Below are positions 1 to 7,917 of a stretch of DNA of 64,000 nucleotides, piece by piece. The notes beneath the pieces were generated by a model that was not told the DNA's origin, did not search any database, and was given only the letters and a program-made list of their open reading frames with translations. The stretch comes from Veillonella sp. Lineage in GTDB: Bacteria > Bacillota > Negativicutes > Veillonellales > Veillonellaceae. The translations under genes and the position numbers were made by a program. Every line of letters begins with the position of its first letter. Within the stretch, counting starts at the first letter, position 1. The stretch lies in assembly GCF_018364065.1 (NCBI RefSeq), contig NZ_JAGZMO010000003.1, forward strand, positions 124,001 to 188,000. Reading direction: 5' to 3'.

Positions 1-1037
1 TTAAATCACAAATTAAATTAACAAAATATGCAGCCAAAGGAGGCTGCGCCTGTAAATTAGGGCCTCATCTCTTAGAAGAGGCCCTTAGAAACGTTGCATT
101 CCCTACAAACGAAAATGTGCTTGTAGATATGAGCGGCGCTGACGATGCCGGCGTGTATCGACTCAATGATACGTTGAGCTTGGTACAGACGACGGATTTT
201 TTTATGCCCGTCGTAGACGATCCGTTTTTGTTTGGTAAAATTGCGGCGACCAATAGCTTGAGCGATGTGTATGCCATGGGTGGCACGCCGCTGACAGCGA
301 TGAACCTGGTGGCATTTCCTGTGCCTTTAGTGGAGCAGGGCGTATTGGCCGATGTGATGCGCGGAGCCAATGAGGCATTGCGTGATGCGGGCGTGGTGAC
401 GCTGGGCGGTCATAGCATTGAAAATGAGGCGCCTATTTTCGGCCTGGCTGTGACGGGAACCGTTGAAACAGACAGAATTTGGCGTAACAAAGGGGTGCAA
501 CCGGGGGATGCGCTCATTTTGACGAAGCCTTTGGGGACAGGTGTTATGACAACAGCTCTAAAAGGCGGGCTCTTTGAAATTGGCGTGCAGGAAGCGGTGC
601 AATCCATGTGTACCCTAAATCGTCAGGCAGCGGAAGTGGCGAAAAAATTTACCGTTCACAGTTGTACAGATGTAACAGGGTTCAGTTTAATGGGCCATGG
701 CAGGGAAATGGCAAAGGGCAGCGAGGTGTCGTTGGTAATCGAAACAGAGAAATTACCGCTGTTTTCTGATGTAATGGAAGCGGCATCAATGGGGTTAGTG
801 CCGGCCGCTACGTACGGCAATCGCCAAGCTATAGAGGATATATATTTTGAAACGACCTTAGGGGACGTGTGGCAGGATATTTGCTTTGATCCGCAAACCT
901 CAGGGGGATTATTGTTTGCGGTGCCGATGGAAGAACGCGAAGCATTCTTGGAAGCGCTGATCCATGCAGGCGTGCAAACTGCGGCATATATAGGATATGT
1001 TAAAGAAAAAGGAGAGAACCCGATTTATGTTAAATAA
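1..1037 (+). CDS. selD: Selenide, water dikinase (selenophosphate synthase), 5'-truncated by window edge
   Basis: SelD makes selenophosphate from selenide and ATP, the selenium donor for selenocysteine and selenouridine. The frame is open from base 3 to the TAA at 1035-1037, so the start codon lies before the window. The first visible residues include GGCACK, matching the catalytic loop of SelD (GAGCGCK in E. coli); the first Cys is at the catalytic position and is encoded by TGC, so this is a Cys rather than a Sec enzyme. Downstream are the family's AIR-synthase-like motifs, including SGADDAG, LGGHSIE, LTKPLGTG and DVTGFSLMGHG. A GTG at 117 could be mistaken for the start, but that would delete the catalytic loop. 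It overlaps yedF by 11 bp, so the two are probably translationally coupled. Confidence 0.95.
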   Translation, partial: KSQIKLTKYAAKGGCACKLGPHLLEEALRNVAFPTNENVLVDMSGADDAGVYRLNDTLSLVQTTDFFMPVVDDPFLFGKIAATNSLSDVYAMGGTPLTAMNLVAFPVPLVEQGVLADVMRGANEALRDAGVVTLGGHSIENEAPIFGLAVTGTVETDRIWRNKGVQPGDALILTKPLGTGVMTTALKGGLFEIGVQEAVQSMCTLNRQAAEVAKKFTVHSCTDVTGFSLMGHGREMAKGSEVSLVIETEKLPLFSDVMEAASMGLVPAATYGNRQAIEDIYFETTLGDVWQDICFDPQTSGGLLFAVPMEEREAFLEALIHAGVQTAAYIGYVKEKGENPIYVK

Positions 1038-1728
1038 AGAAGAAGCAAAGACCACAAACGGTCATGTATATGAAGTATTAGGCGATGGTACCATTTTGGT
1101 TGATGTGCGCGGCAGCTTGTGCCCTATTCCGGTGATTGAAACAAAAGTCGCTTTGGAGGCGGAGCCGGAGGCAACCATTGTAACTATCGTGGACAATGAA
1201 GTGAGCCGGGACAATGTGGTGAAATTCGGTCAATCCCGAGGACGTGAAACAGAGGTTCTCACAAAGGGTGAGTCGTTTTATATTACCCTTACAGGGAAGC
1301 CGCCTGTAACCGGTGAGGCGATTAAAGTGCAAGCTACTGCAACTCAGGTAACTACTCCGGCGTTTTCTGCCGATGCTAACAGTGCATCTAATTACGGCAA
1401 TAAGGTCCTGCTGGTGACTAAGGATTATTTGGGCGAAGGCAGTGAAGAGTTGGGCCGTACATTGATGAAGACGTTCTGGTATTGTATGACGGAAGCGCCT
1501 GTTAAACCGAAGAAAATTTTCTTTATTAACAGCGGCGTGAAGATGGTGTGCGAAGGATCGGCACACTTGGAGCACTTGGCGGCGTTAGTTGAAGCCGGCG
1601 TTGAAGTGGGCGCATGCGGAATTTGCTTGGACTATTATGGTATTAAAGATGCTGTGAAAGTGGGTACAATTACCAATCTTTACGCGATTACCGATGCTAT
1701 GATGACGGAATCTATGGTTACGTTATAG
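1027..1728 (+). CDS. yedF: Selenium metabolism protein YedF (TusA/SirA-like + DsrE-like)
   Basis: This 233-aa protein has an N-terminal SirA/TusA-like domain with the CPIP motif at residues 32-35 (context DVRGSLCPIP), then a DsrE-like C-terminal domain ending in GACGICLDYYG with Cys at about 197 and 200. This fusion is the YedF family that accompanies selD. A role in sulfur/selenium handling is inferred from that linkage and the exact reaction is not established. I chose ATG 1027 because AAGGAGAG lies just upstream; an in-frame start at 997 lies deeper inside selD. The 11-bp overlap with selD and the DUF3343 gene 34 bp downstream indicate one operon. Confidence 0.88.
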   Translation: MLNKEEAKTTNGHVYEVLGDGTILVDVRGSLCPIPVIETKVALEAEPEATIVTIVDNEVSRDNVVKFGQSRGRETEVLTKGESFYITLTGKPPVTGEAIKVQATATQVTTPAFSADANSASNYGNKVLLVTKDYLGEGSEELGRTLMKTFWYCMTEAPVKPKKIFFINSGVKMVCEGSAHLEHLAALVEAGVEVGACGICLDYYGIKDAVKVGTITNLYAITDAMMTESMVTL

Positions 1729-1762
1729 AGCCGTTTCCTGGTGAAAAAGAGGACATATTATC

Positions 1763-2170
1763 TTGGATATACTCATATTATTTACTGATTATTACTTCGC
1801 CACGAAGGCGGAAGAGGCATTGCAAACTGCAGGCATTAAGGTAAATTTAATTCCTACACCGCTTGTGTTGAAGAATACATGCGGACTTTGTATTCTGATA
1901 AAACCTGAGTCAGCCTTTGGGAAATCGAACGTAGAGGTAGATTTTACCGGCGATGGGGCGAACGTAGAGACAGAGTTTATCGGTGATAAGGTGAACGTAG
2001 AAGCAGATTTCACCGGTGATAAGGCAAACGTAGCAGCCGATTTTTCCTGTCAGGGCAATGCTGAAATAGCACATAAAATACTTCAGATTCTGAAGCGCGC
2101 AAGTATCTCTCATTCCGGGTTTTACGAGTACAATCGAAAAGCTAAAGAATGTAGGAAGATAAAAATATAA
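1763..2170 (+). CDS. DUF3343 (putative Se/S carrier-like) protein with internal 11-aa repeats
   Basis: This 135-aa protein starts at TTG 1763 after AAAAAGAGGA. The N-terminus (MDILILFTDYYFATKAEEAL) and the CGLCI motif after a short strand match the DUF3343 family, small proteins found next to selD/yedF and proposed to carry selenium or sulfur. The usual family domain is about 80 residues. Here the conserved N-terminal half is followed by three and a half copies of an 11-residue acidic unit (NVEVDFTGDGA type) before a helical segment (NAEIAHKILQILKRA) that resembles the family's C-terminal helix. The tail is basic. Function is inferred only from family and context. It is probably the last gene of the selD operon. 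Confidence 0.7.
   Translation: MDILILFTDYYFATKAEEALQTAGIKVNLIPTPLVLKNTCGLCILIKPESAFGKSNVEVDFTGDGANVETEFIGDKVNVEADFTGDKANVAADFSCQGNAEIAHKILQILKRASISHSGFYEYNRKAKECRKIKI
1928..2057 (+). repeat. 33-bp in-frame tandem repeat inside the DUF3343 gene
   Basis: Units of exactly 33 bp begin at 1928, 1961 and 1994, with a degenerate fourth from 2027. Each starts AACGTAG and encodes an 11-residue unit of the form NVExDFTGDxx. The unit length keeps the reading frame, so copy-number change would alter protein length without a frameshift. Confidence 0.85.
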
Positions 2171-2296
2171 AAGGCTTAAAGGTATAAAGATATATAAGCA
2201 TAGAAGCATACATGTATTGAAGGGTATGACGGCTTAAAACGTATAAAAGACTAAATTATAAATTTATAAAAAATAAGGCAACCTCATATTGAAATA

Positions 2297-2324
2297 TTTA
2301 CATATCTAGAAAACATGATATAAT
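2297..2324 (+). promoter_or_regulatory. Promoter with embedded CATATCT-N8-TGATAT operator (flavin reductase gene)
   Basis: A -35 TTTACA (2297-2302), 16-bp spacer and -10 TATAAT (2319-2324) lie 110 bp before the flavin reductase start. The spacer holds CATATCT (2301-2307), 8 bp, then TGATATA (2316-2322). The same arrangement occurs in the arsR promoter at 21146-21167 and after arsR at 21549-21570, so this is probably an operator for that ArsR-family repressor. A further palindrome, GGTTATAATAACC, lies at about 2334-2346. Confidence 0.65.
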
Positions 2325-2434
2325 AAAGCCACGGGTTATAATAACCGATATTGTTATGATCCATAAAGAACGTATCAAGAAATTAGCCATCATGAGCGGA
2401 TAGATTTGTCCGGATGTAAATTGGAGGTTATGTC

Positions 2435-2974
2435 ATGCAGGATTACGAAAAGAAAGATTATCAAGTATTTGATTTGTTTAAAAACCAGTGGGCGCTTGTT
2501 TCAGCGGGCACATTGGACAATTATAATGCGTGTACTGTAAGCTGGGGCAGTTTCGGTACTTTGTGGACTCGCCCGGGGAAAGATGGACAGGTTGTAACTG
2601 TTTATCTTCATCCGGCTCGCTATACGCAACAGTTTTTCGCTGAAAAAGATACATTTACAGTAAGTTTCTTCCCTCAACAATATAAACGCGCGTTGGGCTA
2701 TATGGGTTCGCATACGGGCCGCAATGAAGACAAGGCCGCTAACGCCGGTTTGACGCCTGTCGAAAAGAACGGCAGTGTAGGCTTTAAAGAAGCAACGCTT
2801 ACCTTTACTTGTCGTAAAGTATATGCGCATCAATTTGCTAAAGAAGGCATTGCGCAGGAAGTGCAGGACTATTATAAATCCTTCCCGGAAGCATACCCTG
2901 TTGACGAAAATGGCGAATGGCAGCCTCATTGGATATTCGTAGGCGATATTATCGCTGTGGAAGATAATCGTTAA
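2435..2974 (+). CDS. Flavin reductase family protein (FMN-binding split barrel)
   Basis: This 179-aa protein has the length and layout of the flavin-reductase-like FMN-binding split-barrel family: an early segment (WALVSAGTLDNYNACTVSWG) at the flavin-binding strand position, a TVSFFP strand and a GRNEDKAANAG segment before the C-terminal strands. Family members bind FMN and use NAD(P)H; the substrate here is unknown. The start ATG 2435 follows GGAGG at 2423-2427. It is monocistronic between the promoter at 2297-2324 and a strong terminator at 3129-3163. The promoter carries the operator-like motif shared with the ArsR gene at 21176, so it may be a target of that repressor. Confidence 0.8.
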   Translation: MQDYEKKDYQVFDLFKNQWALVSAGTLDNYNACTVSWGSFGTLWTRPGKDGQVVTVYLHPARYTQQFFAEKDTFTVSFFPQQYKRALGYMGSHTGRNEDKAANAGLTPVEKNGSVGFKEATLTFTCRKVYAHQFAKEGIAQEVQDYYKSFPEAYPVDENGEWQPHWIFVGDIIAVEDNR

Positions 2975-3128
2975 AAGCAACTGAAAAAGAAATCGTTAAG
3001 TTAAATTGTATCGGTAAAAGCAATAGCTAAAGGATATAGTTTTTTGTTAAGAATTACAGTAGCATAAAAAATCGTATAAAAGAATTACAAGAGTATAACA
3101 ACATAATAATCCATAATAATCCATAATA

Positions 3129-3163
3129 AAAAACAGGGACGTTCTTTGAACGTCCCTGTTTTT
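3129..3163. terminator. Bidirectional intrinsic terminator
   Basis: A 16-bp perfect hairpin (AAAAACAGGGACGTTC, loop TTT, and its complement) ends in a T-run and begins with an A-run, so it can serve the flavin reductase gene on the plus strand and the convergent glycosyltransferase gene on the minus strand. Confidence 0.9.
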
Positions 3164-3263
3164 GCTATTGAACTACCATCAAGCACACATAAGCCTGACT
3201 ACTCATTCGTTTTATTATTCTATTATTCTAGCATTCTATTATTTATTTTAATTATTTATTCTA

Positions 3264-3318
3264 TGACTACTTTATGACTATGCTGTGACTACTCTGTGAT
3301 TACTCAGTGCCTATTCGA
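3264..3318. repeat. 11-bp tandem repeat across the 3' end of the glycosyltransferase gene
   Basis: Units of 11 bp of the TGACTACTCTG type begin at 3264, 3275, 3286, 3297 and 3308. The last, most degenerate unit covers the stop codon of the minus-strand glycosyltransferase gene (stop at 3311-3313). Confidence 0.7.
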
Positions 3319-4165
3319 TGGTTCCGCCTCGTTCGTTTTTATCAATGTCCACGTCGGTAAGCGGTTTCGTCAAATGTAAGTCGCTGTAGTAGGCTTTGTC
3401 GGCTTCGGATGGGGTAATGATGTTCTGCTGTGCCATCAGGTTCAGCACGGTGCGCTGACGCGCTTTAGCCGCCTTGTAGTTAGTCAATGGATTATAATAA
3501 GTCGGTGCTTGCGGCATGCCTGCCATTAAGGCCGACTGCCCGAGGGTGAGATCCGCCGGAGCAGTGTCGAAATATCCTTCGCTGGCCTGTTTAATACCGT
3601 AATAATTATTTCCGTAGTAAATGGTGTTCAGGTACATGGCGAGGATTTCATCCTTCGTGTAATAATATTCCATTAAATAGGCTAAAATCACTTCTTCTAC
3701 TTTTCGCGACATAATGCGTTTCGAAGAGAGGAAGAGGTTTTTTACCAGTTGTTGAGTGATGGTGCTGCCCCCTTCTAAGGTTTCACCGGCGGTTACGTTG
3801 GTGTAGAAGGCGCGGGCAATGCCGAAAGCATCAATGGCTCCGTGTTCGTAATAGCGTTTATCTTCTGTGGCGACCAAGGCCTTTTTTAAATCTTCGCTGA
3901 TGGCGTCTCCTTTTACGCGCTGGCTTGGAGGCACACGTTTATCCAAGGCTTGTTCAACAGCCTCTTGGAAATGAAATAAACGATATATGCGGTCGGTACG
4001 AGTCAGTTGATCTTCCGATGATTCGATTTGTTGTTCTTTGGTGGTCTGAGGGCCCCTTACCGGTTCCGTTTCACTCGGCGTATACCCGGCGAACCAATAG
4101 AGTCCGACGGCTAAGACGGCAAACAAAACCAGGAGCTTCATGCACCATATAAAAAATTTTTTCAT
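3311..4165 (-). CDS. Monofunctional peptidoglycan glycosyltransferase (GT51)
   Basis: This 284-aa inner-membrane protein polymerises lipid II into glycan strands. One membrane segment lies at about residues 9-27, followed by a GT51 domain with the catalytic motif ATEDKRYYEHGA (Glu101), GGSTITQQLVKN at 132-143, a second conserved acidic region (RKVEEVILAYLME) and YLNTIYYG. The protein ends soon after the GT51 fold and has no transpeptidase SxxK/SxN/KTG motifs, so it is monofunctional (MtgA-like) rather than a PBP1. It stands alone on the minus strand. The start ATG at 4165 places the membrane anchor correctly. Confidence 0.9.
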   Translation of the reverse strand: MKKFFIWCMKLLVLFAVLAVGLYWFAGYTPSETEPVRGPQTTKEQQIESSEDQLTRTDRIYRLFHFQEAVEQALDKRVPPSQRVKGDAISEDLKKALVATEDKRYYEHGAIDAFGIARAFYTNVTAGETLEGGSTITQQLVKNLFLSSKRIMSRKVEEVILAYLMEYYYTKDEILAMYLNTIYYGNNYYGIKQASEGYFDTAPADLTLGQSALMAGMPQAPTYYNPLTNYKAAKARQRTVLNLMAQQNIITPSEADKAYYSDLHLTKPLTDVDIDKNERGGTIE

Positions 4166-4268
4166 GGCTCTATCATATCATTAAGGCCGAAAATAATATA
4201 GTGCTTTCAGCGGCGGTTAGGCGATTAGCATATATTTTTAAGGCACGAAAAATAAAAATACAAAAAAG

Positions 4269-4320
4269 TGCGTATAAATTTACAAAAAGACTTGCATTAA
4301 TATTCACAGGTGTGTATAAT
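4269..4320 (+). promoter_or_regulatory. argGH promoter with ARG-box-like operator
   Basis: The -35 TTGCAT (4292-4297), 17-bp spacer and -10 TATAAT (4315-4320) form a good promoter. TGCATTAATATTCA (4293-4306) overlaps the -35 and closely fits the ArgR/AhrC box consensus TGAATWWWWATTCA. A weaker similar sequence (TGCGTATAAATTTACA, 4269-4284) lies 23 bp upstream centre to centre, consistent with paired boxes. Repression by arginine through ArgR is inferred; no argR is in the window. Confidence 0.7.
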
Positions 4321-4348
4321 GTGGTTTATAAATTTTAAAAACAGACGA

Positions 4349-4390
4349 TTGGTCCTTACAAATCCGGGATGAAACAGAGGATGGGACCAA
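4349..4390 (+). other. Inverted repeat in the argG 5' leader
   Basis: TTGGTCC (4349-4355) and GGACCAA (4384-4390) form a perfect 7-bp stem enclosing 28 nt in the leader upstream of argG. There is no T-run and no T-box consensus. The role is unknown. Confidence 0.4.
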
Positions 4391-4438
4391 GTAGCGTTTT
4401 ACATTGAGAGTAAGATTGAGATTAAGAGGTGCGTAACA

Positions 4439-5665
4439 ATGAGTGAAGTTAAAAAGAGCGAGATTAAAAAAGTAGTGTTGGCCTATTCCGGCGGTTTGGA
4501 TACATCGGTTATTATTCCTTGGTTAAAAGAAAATTACGGCTGCGAAGTTATCGCCGTATGCTGTAACTTGGGTCAGCCGGAAGATTATGCGGCTGTAGAA
4601 AAGAAAGCCATCAAATCCGGTGCTACAAAAGCCTACATTTTAGACGTGCAGGAAGAATTTGTTGCGGAATACATTTGGCCAACTGTAAAAGCCGGCGCTG
4701 TGTATGAAGGTAAATATTTATTAGGTACGTCCTTTGCCCGTCCTCTAATTGCGAAGAAGTTGGTAGAAGTAGCACAATCCGAAGGGGCTGACGCCATTGC
4801 TCACGGTGCTACCGGCAAGGGCAATGATCAAGTGCGTTTCGAATTAACCATCAAAGCATTGGCACCAAATACGAAAATTATTGCACCATGGCGTGAATGG
4901 GAATTGAAATCCCGTGAAGACTGCATGGAATATGCGGCAAAACACGACATTCCTGTAGTGGCTACAAAATCTCATCCATACAGCATGGACCAGAACGTAT
5001 GGCATTTGTCTCATGAAGGCGGCGATTTGGAAAACCCAATCAACGCACCGAAAGACGATGTGCTTTTAGTTAGCAAATCCCCAATGGATGCACCGGATCA
5101 GGTAACCGAAGTGTCCATCGAATTTGCGGAAGGTGTACCGGTAAAAGTGAACGGTCAGGCAGGTACGCCATTGGCTTTATTACAGAAACTGAACGAATTG
5201 GGCGCAGCTAACGGTATCGGTATCGTAGATATTGTAGAAAACCGTTTAGTAGGCATGAAATCCCGTGGCATTTACGAAAATCCGGGCGGCGCAATTATCA
5301 TGTACGCTCACAGAGAGCTTGAATATCTCTGCTTAGACCGCGCTACTTACCACTACAAGGAAATGGTGGCTAATAAATATGCAGAGCTCGTGTACGACGG
5401 CATGTGGTTCGCACCACTTCGTCTGGCATTGCAGGCATTTGTAGATGAAACACAGAAAACCGTAACAGGTACTGTTAACTTAAAACTATATAAGGGCAAC
5501 ATTATCAGTGCCGGTTCCGAGTCTCCATACTCCTTATATAGTCAGGAATTCGTAACATTTGAAGAAGACGACGTATACAATCAGAAAGATGCAGAAGGCT
5601 TCATCAACTTGTTCGGATTGCCACTCAAAATTAATGCATTGATGAAAGAAAAGGCAGGTAAATAA
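4439..5665 (+). CDS. argG: Argininosuccinate synthase
   Basis: ArgG joins citrulline and aspartate with ATP to give argininosuccinate, the penultimate step of arginine synthesis. The 408-aa length is typical. The PP-loop ATP pyrophosphatase motif AYSGGLDTS is at about residues 15-23, followed by the family stretches HGATGKGNDQVRFE, PWREWELKSREDC and ENRLVGMKSRGIYE. The start ATG 4439 follows AAGAGGTG. The stop TAA abuts the argH ATG, so the pair is an operon. Regulation by arginine is suggested by the ARG-box-like site in the promoter. Confidence 0.97.
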   Translation: MSEVKKSEIKKVVLAYSGGLDTSVIIPWLKENYGCEVIAVCCNLGQPEDYAAVEKKAIKSGATKAYILDVQEEFVAEYIWPTVKAGAVYEGKYLLGTSFARPLIAKKLVEVAQSEGADAIAHGATGKGNDQVRFELTIKALAPNTKIIAPWREWELKSREDCMEYAAKHDIPVVATKSHPYSMDQNVWHLSHEGGDLENPINAPKDDVLLVSKSPMDAPDQVTEVSIEFAEGVPVKVNGQAGTPLALLQKLNELGAANGIGIVDIVENRLVGMKSRGIYENPGGAIIMYAHRELEYLCLDRATYHYKEMVANKYAELVYDGMWFAPLRLALQAFVDETQKTVTGTVNLKLYKGNIISAGSESPYSLYSQEFVTFEEDDVYNQKDAEGFINLFGLPLKINALMKEKAGK

Positions 5666-7096
5666 ATGGCTAAACTTTGGGGCGGCCGTTTTACAAAGGG
5701 TACAGATAAGGCGGTAGAAGACTTTACGTCTTCTATCGCTTTTGACGCCCGTATGTATGCGGAAGATATTGCAGGCAGCAAGGCTCACGCGAGCATGTTG
5801 GCGAAACAGGGAATCATTTCCAAGGAAGACGGACAGACGATTGTAGCCGGTCTGGACAACATAAAACAGCAAATTGAAAACGGCGAATTCGAGTTCTCCG
5901 TGGCGCTGGAAGATATTCATATGAATATTGAAAAACGCCTTACCGACGCTATCGGTGACGCGGGTGGACGCCTTCATACGGGCCGTAGCCGTAATGATCA
6001 GTGCGCTGTGGACCTTCACATGTACGTGCGTAAAGCGGTAGTACAAATGGGCGAATTGTTGGTGGACATGCAGAAGGCGCTCATTGAAACGGCGGAAAAA
6101 TACAGCGACGTTATTATGCCGGGCTACACCCATTTACAGCGGGCGCAGCCTGTACTATTTGCTCATCACTTGATGGCGTACTGCTCCATGTTCCAACGCG
6201 ATTTTGACCGTTTGGGCCTCATTTTTAAATACGCTGACGTGATGCCTTTGGGGGCCGGTGCGCTGGCAGGTACAACCTATCCGATTGACCAATCCTACAC
6301 ACAGGAGCTGTTAGGCTTCAGTAAAATCTACGAAAACAGCATGGACGCTGTAAGTGACCGGGATTATATTTTGGAATTCCTGCACTTCGGCTCCATGGTG
6401 ATGATGCATCTAAGTCGTATGAGTGAAGAGCTAATTCTCTGGTCCAGCACGGAATTCGGTTTCATTGAATTGGACGATGCGCATTGCACCGGTTCCAGTA
6501 TCATGCCGCAGAAGAAGAATCCTGACGTTTGCGAATTGGTGCGCGGTAAAACAGGCCGTATTTACGGTCACTTATTAGGCCTTCTGACAACCTTGAAAGG
6601 CTTGCCACTCACATACAATAAAGACTTGCAGGAAGACAAGGAAGGTATTTTCGATACGATTGATACATTGCACTTTGCCTTGCAAATTACGGCGGCCATG
6701 ATTCGTCAGATGAAGGTGAACGGCCAGCGCATGCACGATGTATTGGCTAACGACTTCTCCAACGCCACCGATATGGCGGATTACTTGGCGAAGAAGGGCG
6801 TGACCTTCAGAGAGGCACACGCGATCGTGGGACAGGCCGTACAGCATTGCATTCAGAATCATTGCGTATTGCTTGACCTGACCTTGGAAAACTTTAAAAA
6901 GATTTCTCCTGTGTTCGAAGCGGACATTTTAGATGCTATTACGATTGAAGCCTGTGTGAACGGCCGTAAAAACTACTCCGGTACAGCACCGGAATGCGTA
7001 GCCCGTCAGCGCAAAGTGGGCCGTGCCATCGTTGATGCGGAAGAAGCACAGATTGCTCAGTGGCAGTCTATTAACAGCAAAGTGGACGCTTTGTAA
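5666..7096 (+). CDS. argH: Argininosuccinate lyase
   Basis: ArgH cleaves argininosuccinate to arginine and fumarate. The 476-aa protein belongs to the fumarase/aspartase superfamily, with TGRSRNDQ in the first third, GYTHLQRAQP around the middle and the signature GSSIMPQKKNP at about residues 276-286. The ATG follows the argG TAA with no gap, and the ribosome binding sequence AAGGCAGG lies within the end of argG, indicating translational coupling. Confidence 0.97.
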   Translation: MAKLWGGRFTKGTDKAVEDFTSSIAFDARMYAEDIAGSKAHASMLAKQGIISKEDGQTIVAGLDNIKQQIENGEFEFSVALEDIHMNIEKRLTDAIGDAGGRLHTGRSRNDQCAVDLHMYVRKAVVQMGELLVDMQKALIETAEKYSDVIMPGYTHLQRAQPVLFAHHLMAYCSMFQRDFDRLGLIFKYADVMPLGAGALAGTTYPIDQSYTQELLGFSKIYENSMDAVSDRDYILEFLHFGSMVMMHLSRMSEELILWSSTEFGFIELDDAHCTGSSIMPQKKNPDVCELVRGKTGRIYGHLLGLLTTLKGLPLTYNKDLQEDKEGIFDTIDTLHFALQITAAMIRQMKVNGQRMHDVLANDFSNATDMADYLAKKGVTFREAHAIVGQAVQHCIQNHCVLLDLTLENFKKISPVFEADILDAITIEACVNGRKNYSGTAPECVARQRKVGRAIVDAEEAQIAQWQSINSKVDAL

Positions 7097-7247
7097 AATT
7101 GGGTCTGCACGTTGAATGACGTAAGGTGTATAATACGTTTATAGTCGTAAAAATTACCGACATTAGCCATTATGTCACCTGGTCATCTGAACTTAGGTGC
7201 ACATAAGTTGTTGCAAAGGCGTACGTAGAGATTTAGGGGGAATTAAC

Positions 7248-7841
7248 ATGCATGAACCGACATTGACTCGCGAAGAAGCGATTGCATTATTGAAAGAATA
7301 TAATAAAGAACCATTCCATTTACAGCATGCGTTTACAGTAGAAGCGGTTATGGAGTGGTATGCCAAAGAGTTGGGCTTTGAAGACGAAGTTCCGTATTGG
7401 GGCATGGTGGGTTTGCTTCACGATTTGGACTTTGAAAAATATCCTGAAGAGCACTGTGTTAAAGCGCAGGAACTGCTTAAAAATGCAGGTGTTGGCGATG
7501 ATATGATCTACTCTATCTGCTGCCATGGTTATGGTATGCGCATCGATTGGGAACCGAAAGAATTGATGGAAAAGGTTCTATACGCTGCTGATGAATTGAC
7601 AGGCCTTATCGGGGCTGCTGCGTTGATGCGTCCTTCTAAATCCACCAAGGATATGGAATTGAAGAGTCTTAAGAAAAAATTCAAAGACAAAAAATTCGCT
7701 GCCGGCTGTTCCCGCGACGTGATTAAAGACGGCGCTGAACGCTTGGGCTGGGAATTGGATGAATTATTGACTAAAACATTACAGGCTATGCAGGAACACG
7801 AAGATCGCATTGCTGCAGAAACCGAAAAATATACGGCATAG
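7248..7841 (+). CDS. HD-domain hydrolase-like protein
   Basis: This 197-aa protein has an HD superfamily core: an early His (LQHAFTVEAVMEWYA), the metal-binding pair LLHDLDFEKYPEEH, a third His in CCHGYG and a late Asp in YAADELTG. HD proteins are metal-dependent phosphohydrolases; the substrate here is unknown. ATG 7248 follows TAGGGGG at about 7234-7240; an in-frame start at 7197 lacks such a site. It stands alone after argH and ends at the terminator at 7889-7917. Confidence 0.75.
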   Translation: MHEPTLTREEAIALLKEYNKEPFHLQHAFTVEAVMEWYAKELGFEDEVPYWGMVGLLHDLDFEKYPEEHCVKAQELLKNAGVGDDMIYSICCHGYGMRIDWEPKELMEKVLYAADELTGLIGAAALMRPSKSTKDMELKSLKKKFKDKKFAAGCSRDVIKDGAERLGWELDELLTKTLQAMQEHEDRIAAETEKYTA

Positions 7842-7888
7842 TAGAACCTGAAAATATACAGTGTAATATATAAAACGTGTATGTAGAG

Positions 7889-7917
7889 ACCGGCTGATGA
7901 ATATCGGCCGGTTTTTT
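7889..7917 (+). terminator. Intrinsic terminator after the HD-domain gene
   Basis: The stem ACCGGC/GCCGGT (7889-7894, 7907-7912) is followed by a T-run. Confidence 0.85.

Noticed and set aside
30..60. Selenocysteine in SelD
   Set aside because: The catalytic codon is TGC and the frame has no in-frame TGA in the visible part.
117..1037. selD starting at GTG 117
   Set aside because: The frame is open to the window edge and the upstream codons encode the conserved GGCACK catalytic loop.
1910..2209. 99-codon minus-strand open frame opposite the DUF3343 gene
   Set aside because: Its apparent repeats (LITGEI, LITDKL) are the reverse reading of the 33-bp repeat; no ribosome binding site and the plus-strand frame fits a known family.
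4349..4390. T-box or other riboswitch in the argG leader
   Set aside because: No AGGGTGGNACC motif and no terminator hairpin before argG; only a 7-bp inverted repeat is visible.
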